A stretch of 64,000 nucleotides of DNA from Chryseobacterium phocaeense. Lineage in GTDB: Bacteria; Bacteroidota; Bacteroidia; Flavobacteriales; Weeksellaceae. A model generated the notes under the pieces. That model did no database searches. It saw only the letters and a list, made by a program, of their open reading frames with translations, and was not told the origin of the DNA. The translations under genes and the position numbers were made by a program. The first letter of the stretch is position 1. Every line of letters starts with the position of its first letter. The DNA lies in NCBI RefSeq assembly GCF_900169075.1, contig NZ_LT827015.1, forward strand, positions 2,930,158 through 2,994,157, written 5' to 3'. This document shows, in pieces, positions 17,771 through 26,520 of this stretch.

Positions 17771-18001
17771 TTAAACGGCTCCGTTTTTCTTTAAAACATT
17801 TTCTATGGATTCTAATGTTTCAAAGTTTTCAGGCAATATATCCGTACCATCTATGGAAATAGAAAACTGCTCATCCAGACTTGTTACCAATGAAACCATG
17901 TCGAAAGAATCCAGTATTCCACTGCTTATAAAATTATTTTCCTGAGAAAAATCAAATTCAGGTCTTATACTGTTTAATATTTCAATTATTTTGCTCTTCA
18001 T
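17771..18001 (-). CDS. Acyl carrier protein, copy 1
   Basis: A small acidic carrier protein with attachment Ser in the motif FISSGILDSFDMVSLV (Asp-Ser-Phe, Ser34 when counted from the upstream ATG at 18007). I prefer the second ATG at 18001 because it shortens the overlap with the GNAT gene. The SGILDSFD pattern is like D-alanyl or amino-acid carrier proteins and other stand-alone carriers that work with adenylating ligases. It is separated by 2 bp from the KAS III gene and is a good partner for the adenylating enzyme at 18823-20361. Confidence 0.85.
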   Translation of the reverse strand: MKSKIIEILNSIRPEFDFSQENNFISSGILDSFDMVSLVTSLDEQFSISIDGTDILPENFETLESIENVLKKNGAV

Positions 18002-18821
18002 ATTCACGTTTTTTATTTATAAGTACAATATTATATATTTTTTCTTCAAGATATCCAAAATGTTTATATCGCTTTATAGCATTTTCATTGGTATCTATTA
18101 CCCAAAAAATTTCCCGCCTTACCTCTTCAAATTTTGTAAAAAACAAATTCATGAGCTGCGAGCCAATTCTTTTTCCTCTGTATTCCGGGTGTACAAACCA
18201 ATATCTTAGATGAGAAGTAATTCCCGCTCTTTCAAATATTATAAACCCTTGAATATCTGCATTATCGGAATAGTAATATACATTTCCCGCCTGCACCATT
18301 TTCTGCAATTCATTCCATGTAGGAATCTGCTCAGCAAATTTATTAAAATATTTAAGAAAAAGACTTTGCAGCTCACGGATTCTGTCCATAGAAAGCAGAT
18401 GAACAGGGGGGAAAAATTCAAAAATGTTATTTGCCGATCTCATTCTGCTCATCCTTACGAGCCTGGTGTATTCATTGAACTCTCCTGCTTTGGTAAACTG
18501 GGTTTGAATATCTGCCAGATAATCCTCATTTCCAACAATTTCACATACAACAATATCATTTTCAAACTTCTTTTGTATGAGCACTATGTTTTTCTCAAGA
18601 TCATCTTTTTTATTAGTAATAAAAAAATATTTGTAAAAGCCATCTAACCTGACAAGAAAATAAAATCCATGATCTGATGTATAAATGACAGCCTCATGGT
18701 CTTCCTGCAAAAAATTCCACTTTTCTTCAGAGAGAAAAAAATTCGTCCTCATATCTTTATTTCGCAACCGAATTAATTCCTTACTGATCATCTCAAAGCT
18801 TAAAATTCCCGTTTCTTTCAT
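17982..18821 (-). CDS. GNAT-family N-acyltransferase
   Basis: The 279-residue protein has a GNAT domain in its C-terminal half, with the CoA-binding turn FVHPEYRGKRIGSQLM and the late strand ENAIKRYKHFGYLEEK. The N-terminal 130 residues form an unassigned domain, so it may be a two-domain GNAT in which one half is degenerate. It lies between the adenylating ligase and a carrier-protein gene, with which it overlaps. It could move an acyl or aminoacyl group from CoA or the carrier to an amine of the sugar. The donor is unknown. Confidence 0.78.
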   Translation of the reverse strand: MKETGILSFEMISKELIRLRNKDMRTNFFLSEEKWNFLQEDHEAVIYTSDHGFYFLVRLDGFYKYFFITNKKDDLEKNIVLIQKKFENDIVVCEIVGNEDYLADIQTQFTKAGEFNEYTRLVRMSRMRSANNIFEFFPPVHLLSMDRIRELQSLFLKYFNKFAEQIPTWNELQKMVQAGNVYYYSDNADIQGFIIFERAGITSHLRYWFVHPEYRGKRIGSQLMNLFFTKFEEVRREIFWVIDTNENAIKRYKHFGYLEEKIYNIVLINKKREYEEQNN

Positions 18822-18822
18822 A

Positions 18823-20361
18823 TCATGAATTGATTTGCTGGTTCAGATAAGCTCGGTCTATTTTTCCATTGGGGTTTCTGGGCATTTCTTCAAGAAAATT
18901 ATAAACGGTAGGAATCATATATTTGGGTAATACATTCAGGATTTCTTTTCTAAATACATTAGGTCCAAGCTCCTGATCATTTTCATAAATCAGGACAATT
19001 TCTTTTTTCTGCCTGTCATACACGCAGCAAGCATTTTTTACCAGTTTCAGGGTATTCACCACAATATGCTCTATTTCTCCAAGTTCTATTCTGTATCCCT
19101 GGTGCTTGATCAAAGTATCTTTTCGCCCTTTGAAAAGAATTTCACCTTTATTATTCACAGAAACTATATCACCTGTCCGGTAGATCGTTTCAGGATAATG
19201 TGGGTTAAGCGGATTATTTACAAATGCAGCAGCCGTTTTTTCAGGAGCATTATAATATCCCAAAGCAAGAGATGAACCTCTTACACAGAGTTCACCTTCT
19301 TCTCCCTGCGCCGCCTGTTTATTATCTTCAGTAATGATCAGAATATCTGTATTCCTGTATGGAAAGCCTATTGGCAGTGGCTCATCGTCTCTGAATTCCC
19401 GGTCTATAATATAATATGTACAATCTAAAGTAATTTCTATAGGACCGTATAAATTGGCAAATTTTGTGTTCGGCAAAGCTTTGTGCCAATAATTGAATTG
19501 TTTGGTGGGGAAAACCTCTCCCGCAAACCATACCAGTTTTAATGAAGAAATATATATGGTTTTCAACAGGTCCATATTGGCAATATTCACCATAATGGTT
19601 GGTACCCAGAATATGAAACTCACTTTTTCTTTTTCCATAACTTCCAGGATTTTTATAGGGAAAGCTGCAAGATGTTCAGGCAGAACCACAATTGTACTGG
19701 AATGTGCCATAAGCATGCAAAGCTCATAGCTGTAGATATCAAAGATGACAGGTGAAAGGGATCCAATGATCTCATCATCCGAAAATCTGAAAATATCTTT
19801 GGATATTTCTATAAAGTCTATAAAGCTTCTGTGATTCAGGGCCACACTTTTGGGAATTCCGGTGGATCCGGAGGTATTGATGATACAGGACATATCGGTA
19901 TCAACAGATCTGTTCTCAAGTCTGGAGAAAAGTGTTTCGGCATATTGAGCGGAATCCATCGGCTGGCTAAAGTCTATTTCATCTATAAGAATGATTTTAG
20001 ATGCGGGATAAATATCCTCAATATTTTTTTTTAAAGCGCCACTAGTAATCACGAACTCCGGTTCTACAAGATTAAGTATGGCTGCCACTCTCTGTAACGG
20101 ACTTTTAACATCCAGGTTGAGATATGCATTTCCGGAAAACATAACTCCGAGGTCAGCCGTTACGCAATATATTGACTTAGGAAGGTACACTGCTACCGGC
20201 CTGTTAAGAATATCAGCTTTGTCAAGCAACAAATTACCCAACAGAATTGTTTGCTGATACAAATTCTGAAAACTAATTTCCGTATCATTTTCTATAACAG
20301 CAGTTTTATCAGGAAACTGTTTTACAGTTTCAATAAAATATTCGATCAGATTTTTTTTCAT
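18823..20361 (-). CDS. Stand-alone adenylation enzyme (amino-acid/acyl AMP ligase, DltA/NRPS A-domain-like)
   Basis: The 512-residue ANL-superfamily enzyme has the A3 loop INTSGSTGIPKS at residues 161-172, A4 FDIYSYEL, A5 NLYGPIEIT, A7 YRTGD, A8 KGRKDTLIKHQGYRIELGEIE and A10 NPNGKIDR with the catalytic Lys. In A4 the residue after Phe is Asp208, the position that in NRPS A domains and DltA contacts the substrate alpha-amino group. This suggests an amino acid substrate, to be loaded onto one of the two nearby carrier proteins. It is 9 bp downstream of the AAC(3)-like gene and 1 bp upstream of the GNAT gene. Confidence 0.85.
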   Translation of the reverse strand: MKKNLIEYFIETVKQFPDKTAVIENDTEISFQNLYQQTILLGNLLLDKADILNRPVAVYLPKSIYCVTADLGVMFSGNAYLNLDVKSPLQRVAAILNLVEPEFVITSGALKKNIEDIYPASKIILIDEIDFSQPMDSAQYAETLFSRLENRSVDTDMSCIINTSGSTGIPKSVALNHRSFIDFIEISKDIFRFSDDEIIGSLSPVIFDIYSYELCMLMAHSSTIVVLPEHLAAFPIKILEVMEKEKVSFIFWVPTIMVNIANMDLLKTIYISSLKLVWFAGEVFPTKQFNYWHKALPNTKFANLYGPIEITLDCTYYIIDREFRDDEPLPIGFPYRNTDILIITEDNKQAAQGEEGELCVRGSSLALGYYNAPEKTAAAFVNNPLNPHYPETIYRTGDIVSVNNKGEILFKGRKDTLIKHQGYRIELGEIEHIVVNTLKLVKNACCVYDRQKKEIVLIYENDQELGPNVFRKEILNVLPKYMIPTVYNFLEEMPRNPNGKIDRAYLNQQINS

Positions 20362-20370
20362 AATGCTGTA

Positions 20371-21273
20371 TTATTTACTAAATATGTATTTTTTCGGGTC
20401 CGGGTGTGTGTAGACTACAATCCCTTTTTTTCCTAATTCTGTAATTCTGGGTACCACATATTCTGCCTCAAACATAGTAATCTGTAGATTGGATAACTGA
20501 TCTATCTTATATCTGCTCCTGTCAAAATATTTTTTTACTACTGCCCAGTGCGACTGTTCCGTGAAAGCATAATAAAAATCATCTTCTTTTGTAAGATAAT
20601 TTTTTACAATAACTTCACCGTCAGCTTTTTTTATAGTAATTTTTTCATGTTTTTTAAAAAAAAGGTCAAAATATTCATAATCTCTTCTTAAAATACTATC
20701 AGCACAATGCATAATGGTCCCCACATGATGCTTTCCTAATCCCATAGAAAAAACCTTTGCTTTTACTTCTGCCAGTTTATAATAGGGTGAATGCTCGTCC
20801 CATGGACTTTCGGAATGAATATGTGATTCTGTGATATACTTTGCCAGCTTTCCATATGCTGCCACGGAATGATAATCCAGACTTCTTTCTACCTTTTTGT
20901 AATTCCGGAAAACTTCTGGCAATAATCCGGCTAGTGTAGGGGTGGTCTTTATGCTGAAGGTACCACCTTTTTTTCTGATAAGCGGATAAGAAGGCATCAG
21001 CAATGTACCTTCTTCACCAATGAGCTCTAACATGAGATCAATAAAAGATTCCGGAGTTCCTTCATAATTATAGAACTCATCCCAGGAACTATGAATAAAT
21101 AGTACATCTCCCTTCTGTACTCCCAACGCTTTAAATTTATCTTCAAAGTCCTGTGTACTTATTTTCTTCTGATAAATAATTTTATCAAACTTTCTTCTGT
21201 ATTTATTCTTAAAATGTGTTAAGGATCTTACTTTTAACCTCGTTCTTAACAGATCATAAATCTTTCTTTTCAT
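20371..21273 (-). CDS. AAC(3)-family N-acyltransferase (sugar acylation, AntD/FrbF-like)
   Basis: This 300-residue protein matches the aminoglycoside 3-N-acetyltransferase fold: VLFIHSSWDEF, EEGTLLMPSYPL, TPTLAGLLPEVFR and the active-site stretch MGLGKHHVGTIMHCAD. Despite that family name, relatives in glycan pathways such as AntD of anthrose synthesis (recalled) acylate 4-amino sugars with CoA-linked hydroxyacyl groups. Here it heads the acyl-assembly block and follows the Wzx gene by 1 bp, so it is the leading candidate to attach the acyl chain to UDP-4-amino-QuiNAc. An antibiotic-resistance role is unlikely in this context. Confidence 0.8.
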   Translation of the reverse strand: MKRKIYDLLRTRLKVRSLTHFKNKYRRKFDKIIYQKKISTQDFEDKFKALGVQKGDVLFIHSSWDEFYNYEGTPESFIDLMLELIGEEGTLLMPSYPLIRKKGGTFSIKTTPTLAGLLPEVFRNYKKVERSLDYHSVAAYGKLAKYITESHIHSESPWDEHSPYYKLAEVKAKVFSMGLGKHHVGTIMHCADSILRRDYEYFDLFFKKHEKITIKKADGEVIVKNYLTKEDDFYYAFTEQSHWAVVKKYFDRSRYKIDQLSNLQITMFEAEYVVPRITELGKKGIVVYTHPDPKKYIFSK

Positions 21274-21274
21274 A

Positions 21275-22570
21275 TTAATTCACTTTTCCGGTTGCCAATC
21301 TATATGTCATTCCAAGCTGGATAAGATACGTAATACTTCTGCCCGCAGACAATAAAATAAGTGTATATATCACATTATTTTTAAAGAAGAAATAACTAAT
21401 TCCCAATGCCAACAACGTAAAAATAAGAAATAATATCTGCCACAAAAAATCAAGCTTCTGCTTCTCTGCAATTACAAATAACCATCCAGTAGGCATTCCT
21501 ATGAAGTTAAGCATATACATAATACAGAGAATCTGAGCATAGATTCCTGAGTCTTTCCACTCAGCACCGAAGAAAAAAGAAAAAAGTTCCGGAGCAAAAA
21601 TAAACAAGACAATAAAAGGCGGTAATGAACACGCGATCAATAAAAGTGTGGTTTTCTTGTAAATATCACGACACTCGCCTTTATCCCGGTAGTCTTCCGA
21701 TGCCTTTTGCTTAAAAACATCTTTAACAGCATTTCCAATAAACTGAAGCGGAACTCCTAAAAACCGATCTGTAAGTGCATATAACCCCACCACTTTGAAT
21801 CCAAACTGGGAAGTAAGATAAAAGACAACCACCTGTACGGACAAGGTATTGATCAATTGCCCTGGAATATTAAATTTCGCGAAATTGATATATTTAAGAA
21901 GCAGCTTCTTCATTACTCTCTTATCAATGGTTTTAAAAAGAGCCCAGTCTTTTTTCAAGATTATATATGACCCTGTAATCACCGATACTATCTGCCCTAA
22001 AATCTGCCCTTTAACAAGTCCCAAGGTCATAATATTGATCTGTGGCAATAACGTAGACATAACTACAATAGAAGAATTATTGACAATCTTATTTTTCACC
22101 AAAGTCTGAAAATATTTTCTTCTTACAAACCATTCATTGAGAAGATTAAAAAGGGAAAATAATAATGCTCCGAGAGGAACGTACAGCAAAAAATTATTAT
22201 GATGGTCAAATTTAAAAAGCTGATAGATCAGGTTATCAAAGAGACCTACGATCAAAAATGTCAATGTACAGAAAATAACTCCAATAATCAGGCATAATAC
22301 CAAAAGATTTGCTGCCACGGAATCTTTTTTAGGTAAAATAATGGCCATATCGTATTTAAGAAGCATAAATACGAGTAAAAAAGACAACACCGCAGAGAAG
22401 TTTGAGAATACACCAAAATCCTCAGGCGTGTATATCCTTGTCAGCAAAAATGAAAAAAGGACAGGGATGAGCTGTGCCAGAAAAGAACCTCCAATCATTA
22501 AGACAAGATTCTTTCTGAAATCACTATTCAGTTTTTCTTTAAGCTTGAAAAAAAAATTATTTATTGGCAT
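21275..22570 (-). CDS. wzx: Polysaccharide flippase, Wzx type (MOP superfamily)
   Basis: This hydrophobic protein of about 431 residues has around twelve membrane helices and family sequences such as LIPVLFSFLLTRIYTPEDFGVFS at the N-terminus. It should flip undecaprenyl-diphosphate-linked repeat units across the inner membrane for Wzy-dependent assembly. I use the ATG at 22570; an ATG at 22582 adds four residues and enlarges the overlap with the WbpB-like gene. Wzx, Wzy, Wza and Wzc homologues together define a Wzy-dependent pathway. Confidence 0.88.
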   Translation of the reverse strand: MPINNFFFKLKEKLNSDFRKNLVLMIGGSFLAQLIPVLFSFLLTRIYTPEDFGVFSNFSAVLSFLLVFMLLKYDMAIILPKKDSVAANLLVLCLIIGVIFCTLTFLIVGLFDNLIYQLFKFDHHNNFLLYVPLGALLFSLFNLLNEWFVRRKYFQTLVKNKIVNNSSIVVMSTLLPQINIMTLGLVKGQILGQIVSVITGSYIILKKDWALFKTIDKRVMKKLLLKYINFAKFNIPGQLINTLSVQVVVFYLTSQFGFKVVGLYALTDRFLGVPLQFIGNAVKDVFKQKASEDYRDKGECRDIYKKTTLLLIACSLPPFIVLFIFAPELFSFFFGAEWKDSGIYAQILCIMYMLNFIGMPTGWLFVIAEKQKLDFLWQILFLIFTLLALGISYFFFKNNVIYTLILLSAGRSITYLIQLGMTYRLATGKVN

Positions 22571-23567
22571 AAATCCTTTCAATGATGTCTACCACTTTGA
22601 GACCTTCCAAAGCATTTGTGGTAATTGTATTTCTACCTTTGATTACGTCTACTACGTTTTCAATAATGTAATGGTGATTGGCAGCAGAACCTTTATAAGC
22701 ACCATAGTCATTTCCTGGATTGGTAGGTGCCAGTTCCGGCATTATATAATCTTTTACATTACAAATCTCTACTTTGTCCATATACTGCCCTCCTATTTTT
22801 ACCGAACCATTTTCTGCAATGATGGTCATGGAGCTTTCAAGATTTTGATTCCAAACTGAGGTTGAATAGTTTAATGATCCCATGCCTCCATTCACAAAAT
22901 CAAAACTTACAAAACCTGAATCTTCGAAGTCGGTAAGCTTTGCATGATTAAAGTCTGCAAATTTTGCCTGGATATTGGTAATATCTCCAAACAGCCAGTA
23001 CATGATATCTATAAAATGGGAAAACTGCGTAAAGAGGGTTCCTCCATCCAATTCTAATTTTCCATGCCAGGATTCCGGTTTATAATATCGGTCATCACGG
23101 TTCCAGTAGCAGTTCAGCTGAACCATGTAGATTTCTCCCAGTTTTCCGCTTTCCACCATTTCTTTTATCCAGGCTGAAGGCGGGGAATAACGGTTCTGCA
23201 TCACGGCAAAAATCTGCTTATGTTTGTGCAATGCCTGAAAAATAAGCTTTTCTGCATGCTGTTTATTGAGCGCCATTGGTTTTTCTACCACCACATGTTT
23301 TCCAGAGTCTATCACTCTATATGCCTGTTCGAAGTGGAATCCGTTGGGAGTGGCAATGTTTACTACATCCACTTCAATTCCCGACTTCAGAAAGTCTTCT
23401 AAAGAGGCAAAAAAAGGAACATCATAACTATCTATTCCTAAGACTGATTTATCTTTTACATCGATTAATGCAACGAGTTCGCATTCGGAGTTCCTAGACA
23501 CCATTTCGGCGTGTCTTTTACCTATATGACCGCAACCGACAACTGCAAATTTTATTTTTTCAGACAT
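22557..23567 (-). CDS. wbpB: UDP-GlcNAcA 3-dehydrogenase (WbpB/WlbA-like Gfo/Idh/MocA oxidoreductase)
   Basis: The 336-residue protein has the Rossmann start FAVVGCGHIGKRHAEM and the Gfo/Idh/MocA signature VVEKPMALN, then the substrate domain with GTLFTQFSHFIDIMYWLFG. It should oxidise C3 of UDP-GlcNAc uronic acid, preparing it for amination by the WbpE-like gene. Studies of WbpB-type enzymes (recalled) show that bound NADH is recycled by reducing 2-oxoglutarate to hydroxyglutarate, which is relevant to the LhgO gene three genes upstream. It lies 12 bp after the WbpD-like gene. Confidence 0.85.
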   Translation of the reverse strand: MSEKIKFAVVGCGHIGKRHAEMVSRNSECELVALIDVKDKSVLGIDSYDVPFFASLEDFLKSGIEVDVVNIATPNGFHFEQAYRVIDSGKHVVVEKPMALNKQHAEKLIFQALHKHKQIFAVMQNRYSPPSAWIKEMVESGKLGEIYMVQLNCYWNRDDRYYKPESWHGKLELDGGTLFTQFSHFIDIMYWLFGDITNIQAKFADFNHAKLTDFEDSGFVSFDFVNGGMGSLNYSTSVWNQNLESSMTIIAENGSVKIGGQYMDKVEICNVKDYIMPELAPTNPGNDYGAYKGSAANHHYIIENVVDVIKGRNTITTNALEGLKVVDIIERIYANK

Positions 23568-23579
23568 TTGTATTTTTAT

Positions 23580-24152
23580 TTAAATTTTCGAAACTTTATT
23601 ATTCTCAATTCTGTATTTCTCTCCGCTTTCTTCACATACTGCAATTCCTTCATCATTGAATGTCAGGCGATGTCCGTACTCGCTCATCCAGCCTAGCTGC
23701 CTTGCAGGGTTTCCTACAACAAGGGCATAATCCGGAACCTCCTTCGTTACTACTGCCCCTGCTCCGATGAATGCATAATTTCCAATATTATGACCGCAAA
23801 CAATGGTTGCATTGGCACCAATAGAGGCTCCTTTTCCTACATTCGTTTTCAGGTATTCATTTTTTCTGTTGACTGCACTTCTGGGATTAATAACGTTAGT
23901 AAAAACCATAGAAGGTCCTAAAAAGACGTCATCTTCACAAGTGACTCCTTCGTAGATAGAAACATTATTCTGAACCTTAACATTTTTCCCTAAAACCACG
24001 TGAGGAGAAACCACCACATTCTGGCCAATGTTACATCTTTCACCCAAAATACAATTAGGCATAATATGTGAAAAATGCCAAATCTTAGTTCCGGCTCCAA
24101 TCTGGCAACCTTCGTCAATAACCGCTGTTTCGTGTGCAAAAAAATCCGACAT
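23580..24152 (-). CDS. wbpD: UDP-amino-sugar N-acetyltransferase (WbpD-like, left-handed beta-helix)
   Basis: The 190-residue hexapeptide-repeat protein has ISxxxxIGxGxxI-type turns throughout (AVIDEGCQIGAGTKIWHFSH, ERCNIGQNVVVSP, NVSIYEGVTCEDDVFLGPS). This is the WbpD/WlbB pattern, an acetyl-CoA-dependent transferase acting on the 3-amino group of UDP-GlcNAc3NA. It sits directly between the aminotransferase and the WbpB dehydrogenase genes, matching the usual B-E-D set. The product would be UDP-GlcNAc(3NAc)A. Confidence 0.87.
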   Translation of the reverse strand: MSDFFAHETAVIDEGCQIGAGTKIWHFSHIMPNCILGERCNIGQNVVVSPHVVLGKNVKVQNNVSIYEGVTCEDDVFLGPSMVFTNVINPRSAVNRKNEYLKTNVGKGASIGANATIVCGHNIGNYAFIGAGAVVTKEVPDYALVVGNPARQLGWMSEYGHRLTFNDEGIAVCEESGEKYRIENNKVSKI

Positions 24153-24160
24153 AATATTCT

Positions 24161-25288
24161 TTATTGATTAAAAAAGTTTTTGATTTCAAAAATAATATAA
24201 TCTGCAGCATCCTGATTAAATTCCGTATGTACAGGTAGTGAAATAACCTCCGAACAGAGTTTTTCGGTAACGGACAGCTCAAAGCCTTCTTCCACATATT
24301 GTTGAAAAGCTTCCTGTTTGTATAACGGCAATGGATAGTAAATCATACTTGGAATATTCTTCTCCCCAAGGTATTTTTGCAGTTCATCTCTTTTTCCGTC
24401 CTTTACCTTCAAAGTATATTGATGGAATACGTGGGTAGAGTTTTTTGCTCTCTCCGGAACCTGAATCCCGGAAATACCCGCAAGATTCTCATCATAATAA
24501 GCGGCCATTTTGTTTCTTGCCGCTGAATATTCATCAAGATATTTTAATTTCACTTTAAGAACCGCAGCCTGAAGGGTATCCAATCGTGAATTACAGCCTA
24601 GTACTTTGTGATAATATTTTTTAGCCTGCCCATGATTGGCAATCATCCTTATTTTTACGGCAAGCTCATCATCATTGGTGATTAAAGCTCCTCCGTCTCC
24701 ATAGCAACCTAAGTTTTTTGAAGGGAAGAAAGAAGTACATCCTATGTGGCCTATTGTACCTGTCTTTTTAACTGTACCGTCGGAAAATGTATAGTCTGAG
24801 CCTATTGCCTGGGCATTATCCTCGATGACAAATAAATGATGTTTTTCTGCAAATTCAAGGATTCTTTCCATATCTGCACTTTGTCCGTACAAGTGAACAG
24901 GAACGATGGCTTTGGTATTGGGAGTCAGATATTTTTCAAGATCGTTAAGTTCAATATCGAATGTATTTTCATCCACGTCTACCATCACAGGTTTCAATCC
25001 TAAAAGTCCGATTACTTCTGCAGTGGCTACGTAAGTAAAGGCAGGGCAGATAATTTCGTCTCCGGGCTTCAGGTCGAGGGCCATCATTGCGATTTGTAAT
25101 GCATCAGTGCCGTTTGCACAGGGAATAACGTGCTTTACATTTAAGTATTTCTCAAAATCCTGCTGAAATTCTTTTACAGCCGGACCATTAATAAATGCTG
25201 TATTATCAAGACAGTTCTGAATTCCTGCATTGATTTCTTCTTTTATCTTTTCATATTGACTTTTTAAGTCAACCATTTGAATTTTCAT
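24161..25288 (-). CDS. wbpE: PLP-dependent aminotransferase (WbpE-like, DegT/DnrJ/EryC1 family)
   Basis: This 375-residue fold-type I aminotransferase has the PLP lysine in TSFFPSKNLGCYGDGGAL, the substrate-side motifs GDEIICPAFTYVATAEV and VDVDENTFDIE, and VIEDNAQAIGSDY. The sequence resembles the 3-aminating WbpE group rather than the 4-aminating PglE group. It would use glutamate to aminate UDP-3-keto-GlcNAcA, releasing 2-oxoglutarate that WbpB can use as its oxidant. It is followed at 8 bp by the WbpD-like gene. Confidence 0.88.
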   Translation of the reverse strand: MKIQMVDLKSQYEKIKEEINAGIQNCLDNTAFINGPAVKEFQQDFEKYLNVKHVIPCANGTDALQIAMMALDLKPGDEIICPAFTYVATAEVIGLLGLKPVMVDVDENTFDIELNDLEKYLTPNTKAIVPVHLYGQSADMERILEFAEKHHLFVIEDNAQAIGSDYTFSDGTVKKTGTIGHIGCTSFFPSKNLGCYGDGGALITNDDELAVKIRMIANHGQAKKYYHKVLGCNSRLDTLQAAVLKVKLKYLDEYSAARNKMAAYYDENLAGISGIQVPERAKNSTHVFHQYTLKVKDGKRDELQKYLGEKNIPSMIYYPLPLYKQEAFQQYVEEGFELSVTEKLCSEVISLPVHTEFNQDAADYIIFEIKNFFNQ

Positions 25289-25323
25289 ATTTAGTGTTTT
25301 TTTTAGTGCATCTGTTTTCCAGA

Positions 25324-26514
25324 CTAATCTGAGATCAGCTCACTGATTTTATTTCCTATGGAGAGACATGAAGTGGCCGCAGGTGAAGGCGCATTTCTAA
25401 CGTGGATAATGTTCCCGTTTTTAACGATATCAAAATCATCGATCAATGCCCCGTTTCTATCGCAGGCCTGTGCTCTCACGCCGGCACCACCAGGGACAAG
25501 ATCACCTTCCTGTATTTCCGGCATCAGTTTTTGCAATGCTTTTGTAAAAGCAGATTTGGAAAGTGAACGATGGATTTCCCCCATTCCTGTTTTCCCATAT
25601 TTTGCAACAATTTTTCTGAAACCAGGCCATGTGAGCGTCTGCATGGTTTCGCTGAGACTGAAATCAAAAAAACTGTAGCCTTCTTTCCTGAACGCTAAAA
25701 CAGCATTCGGCCCTGCTTCAATATTCCCATCGATCATTCTTGTAAAATGCACCCCTAAAAAAGGAAAATTAGGATCTGGTACAGGATAGATCAGATGTTT
25801 AACCAGATGTTTTTTCTCCTCTTTTAATTTATAATATTCACCACGAAAAGGAATAATGATCACATCATTCTTTTTGTTGGTCATTTTAGTTATTTTATCA
25901 GAATAAAGCCCCGCACAGGAAATAAGCTTGGAAGTTTTAAATTCTGAAACGGCTGTTTTAACAATAATCTCCGATCCTCTGTCAATAATATCTTTTACTT
26001 CTTGACCAAATTGAACTTCACCTCCCAGCTGTTCAAATAATTCTTTTATTTTATTGGCAACGCCCGGGTAATCTATAATACCGGTTTGTGGTACTTTGAT
26101 GGCTTTTACGCCTTCGCAGTGAGGTTCTATTTCACGGAACTCTTCTTTGGAAAGGTATTTTAAATTTCCAAGACCATTTTGCACTCCTCTGTTGTAGATA
26201 TTATCCAAAAGCGGAAGTTCTTCTTTTGAGGTGGCAACAATTATTTTCCCACACAGATCATACTTAATTCCATACTCTTTCGCAAAATTGATCACAGAAT
26301 TATAACCCTCAATACAGTTTTTTGCTTTTAAACTTCCGGGTTTATAATATATTCCGCTATGAATAACTCCACTGTTATGACCGGATTGATGCAAAGAGAC
26401 ATTATTTTCTTTTTCTAAAATAAGAATCTTAGAATCCGGATTTTTAAGTTTAGCCTGATAAGCGGTTGCCAGCCCTACTAAACCAGCCCCTATGATTATG
26501 ATGTCATAATTCAT
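25324..26514 (-). CDS. lhgO: L-2-hydroxyglutarate oxidase/dehydrogenase
   Basis: The 396-residue FAD enzyme starts YDIIIIGAGLVGLATAYQA and has the diagnostic SGHNSGVIHSGIYYKPGSLKA stretch plus GAGVRAQACDRNG near the C-terminus, all typical of LhgO/YgaF. It oxidises L-2-hydroxyglutarate to 2-oxoglutarate, usually passing electrons to the quinone pool. Its placement between the UDP-GlcNAc dehydrogenase gene (6 bp) and the WbpE-like aminotransferase gene (35 bp) is unusual for a general metabolic enzyme. It is explained if it recycles hydroxyglutarate formed by the WbpB reaction. Confidence 0.9.
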   Translation of the reverse strand: MNYDIIIIGAGLVGLATAYQAKLKNPDSKILILEKENNVSLHQSGHNSGVIHSGIYYKPGSLKAKNCIEGYNSVINFAKEYGIKYDLCGKIIVATSKEELPLLDNIYNRGVQNGLGNLKYLSKEEFREIEPHCEGVKAIKVPQTGIIDYPGVANKIKELFEQLGGEVQFGQEVKDIIDRGSEIIVKTAVSEFKTSKLISCAGLYSDKITKMTNKKNDVIIIPFRGEYYKLKEEKKHLVKHLIYPVPDPNFPFLGVHFTRMIDGNIEAGPNAVLAFRKEGYSFFDFSLSETMQTLTWPGFRKIVAKYGKTGMGEIHRSLSKSAFTKALQKLMPEIQEGDLVPGGAGVRAQACDRNGALIDDFDIVKNGNIIHVRNAPSPAATSCLSIGNKISELISD

Positions 26515-26520
26515 TGTAAT

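Noticed and set aside
20371..21273. AAC(3) homologue as an antibiotic resistance gene
   Set aside because: It lies within a glycan operon next to carrier-protein and ligase genes, where relatives acylate amino sugars.
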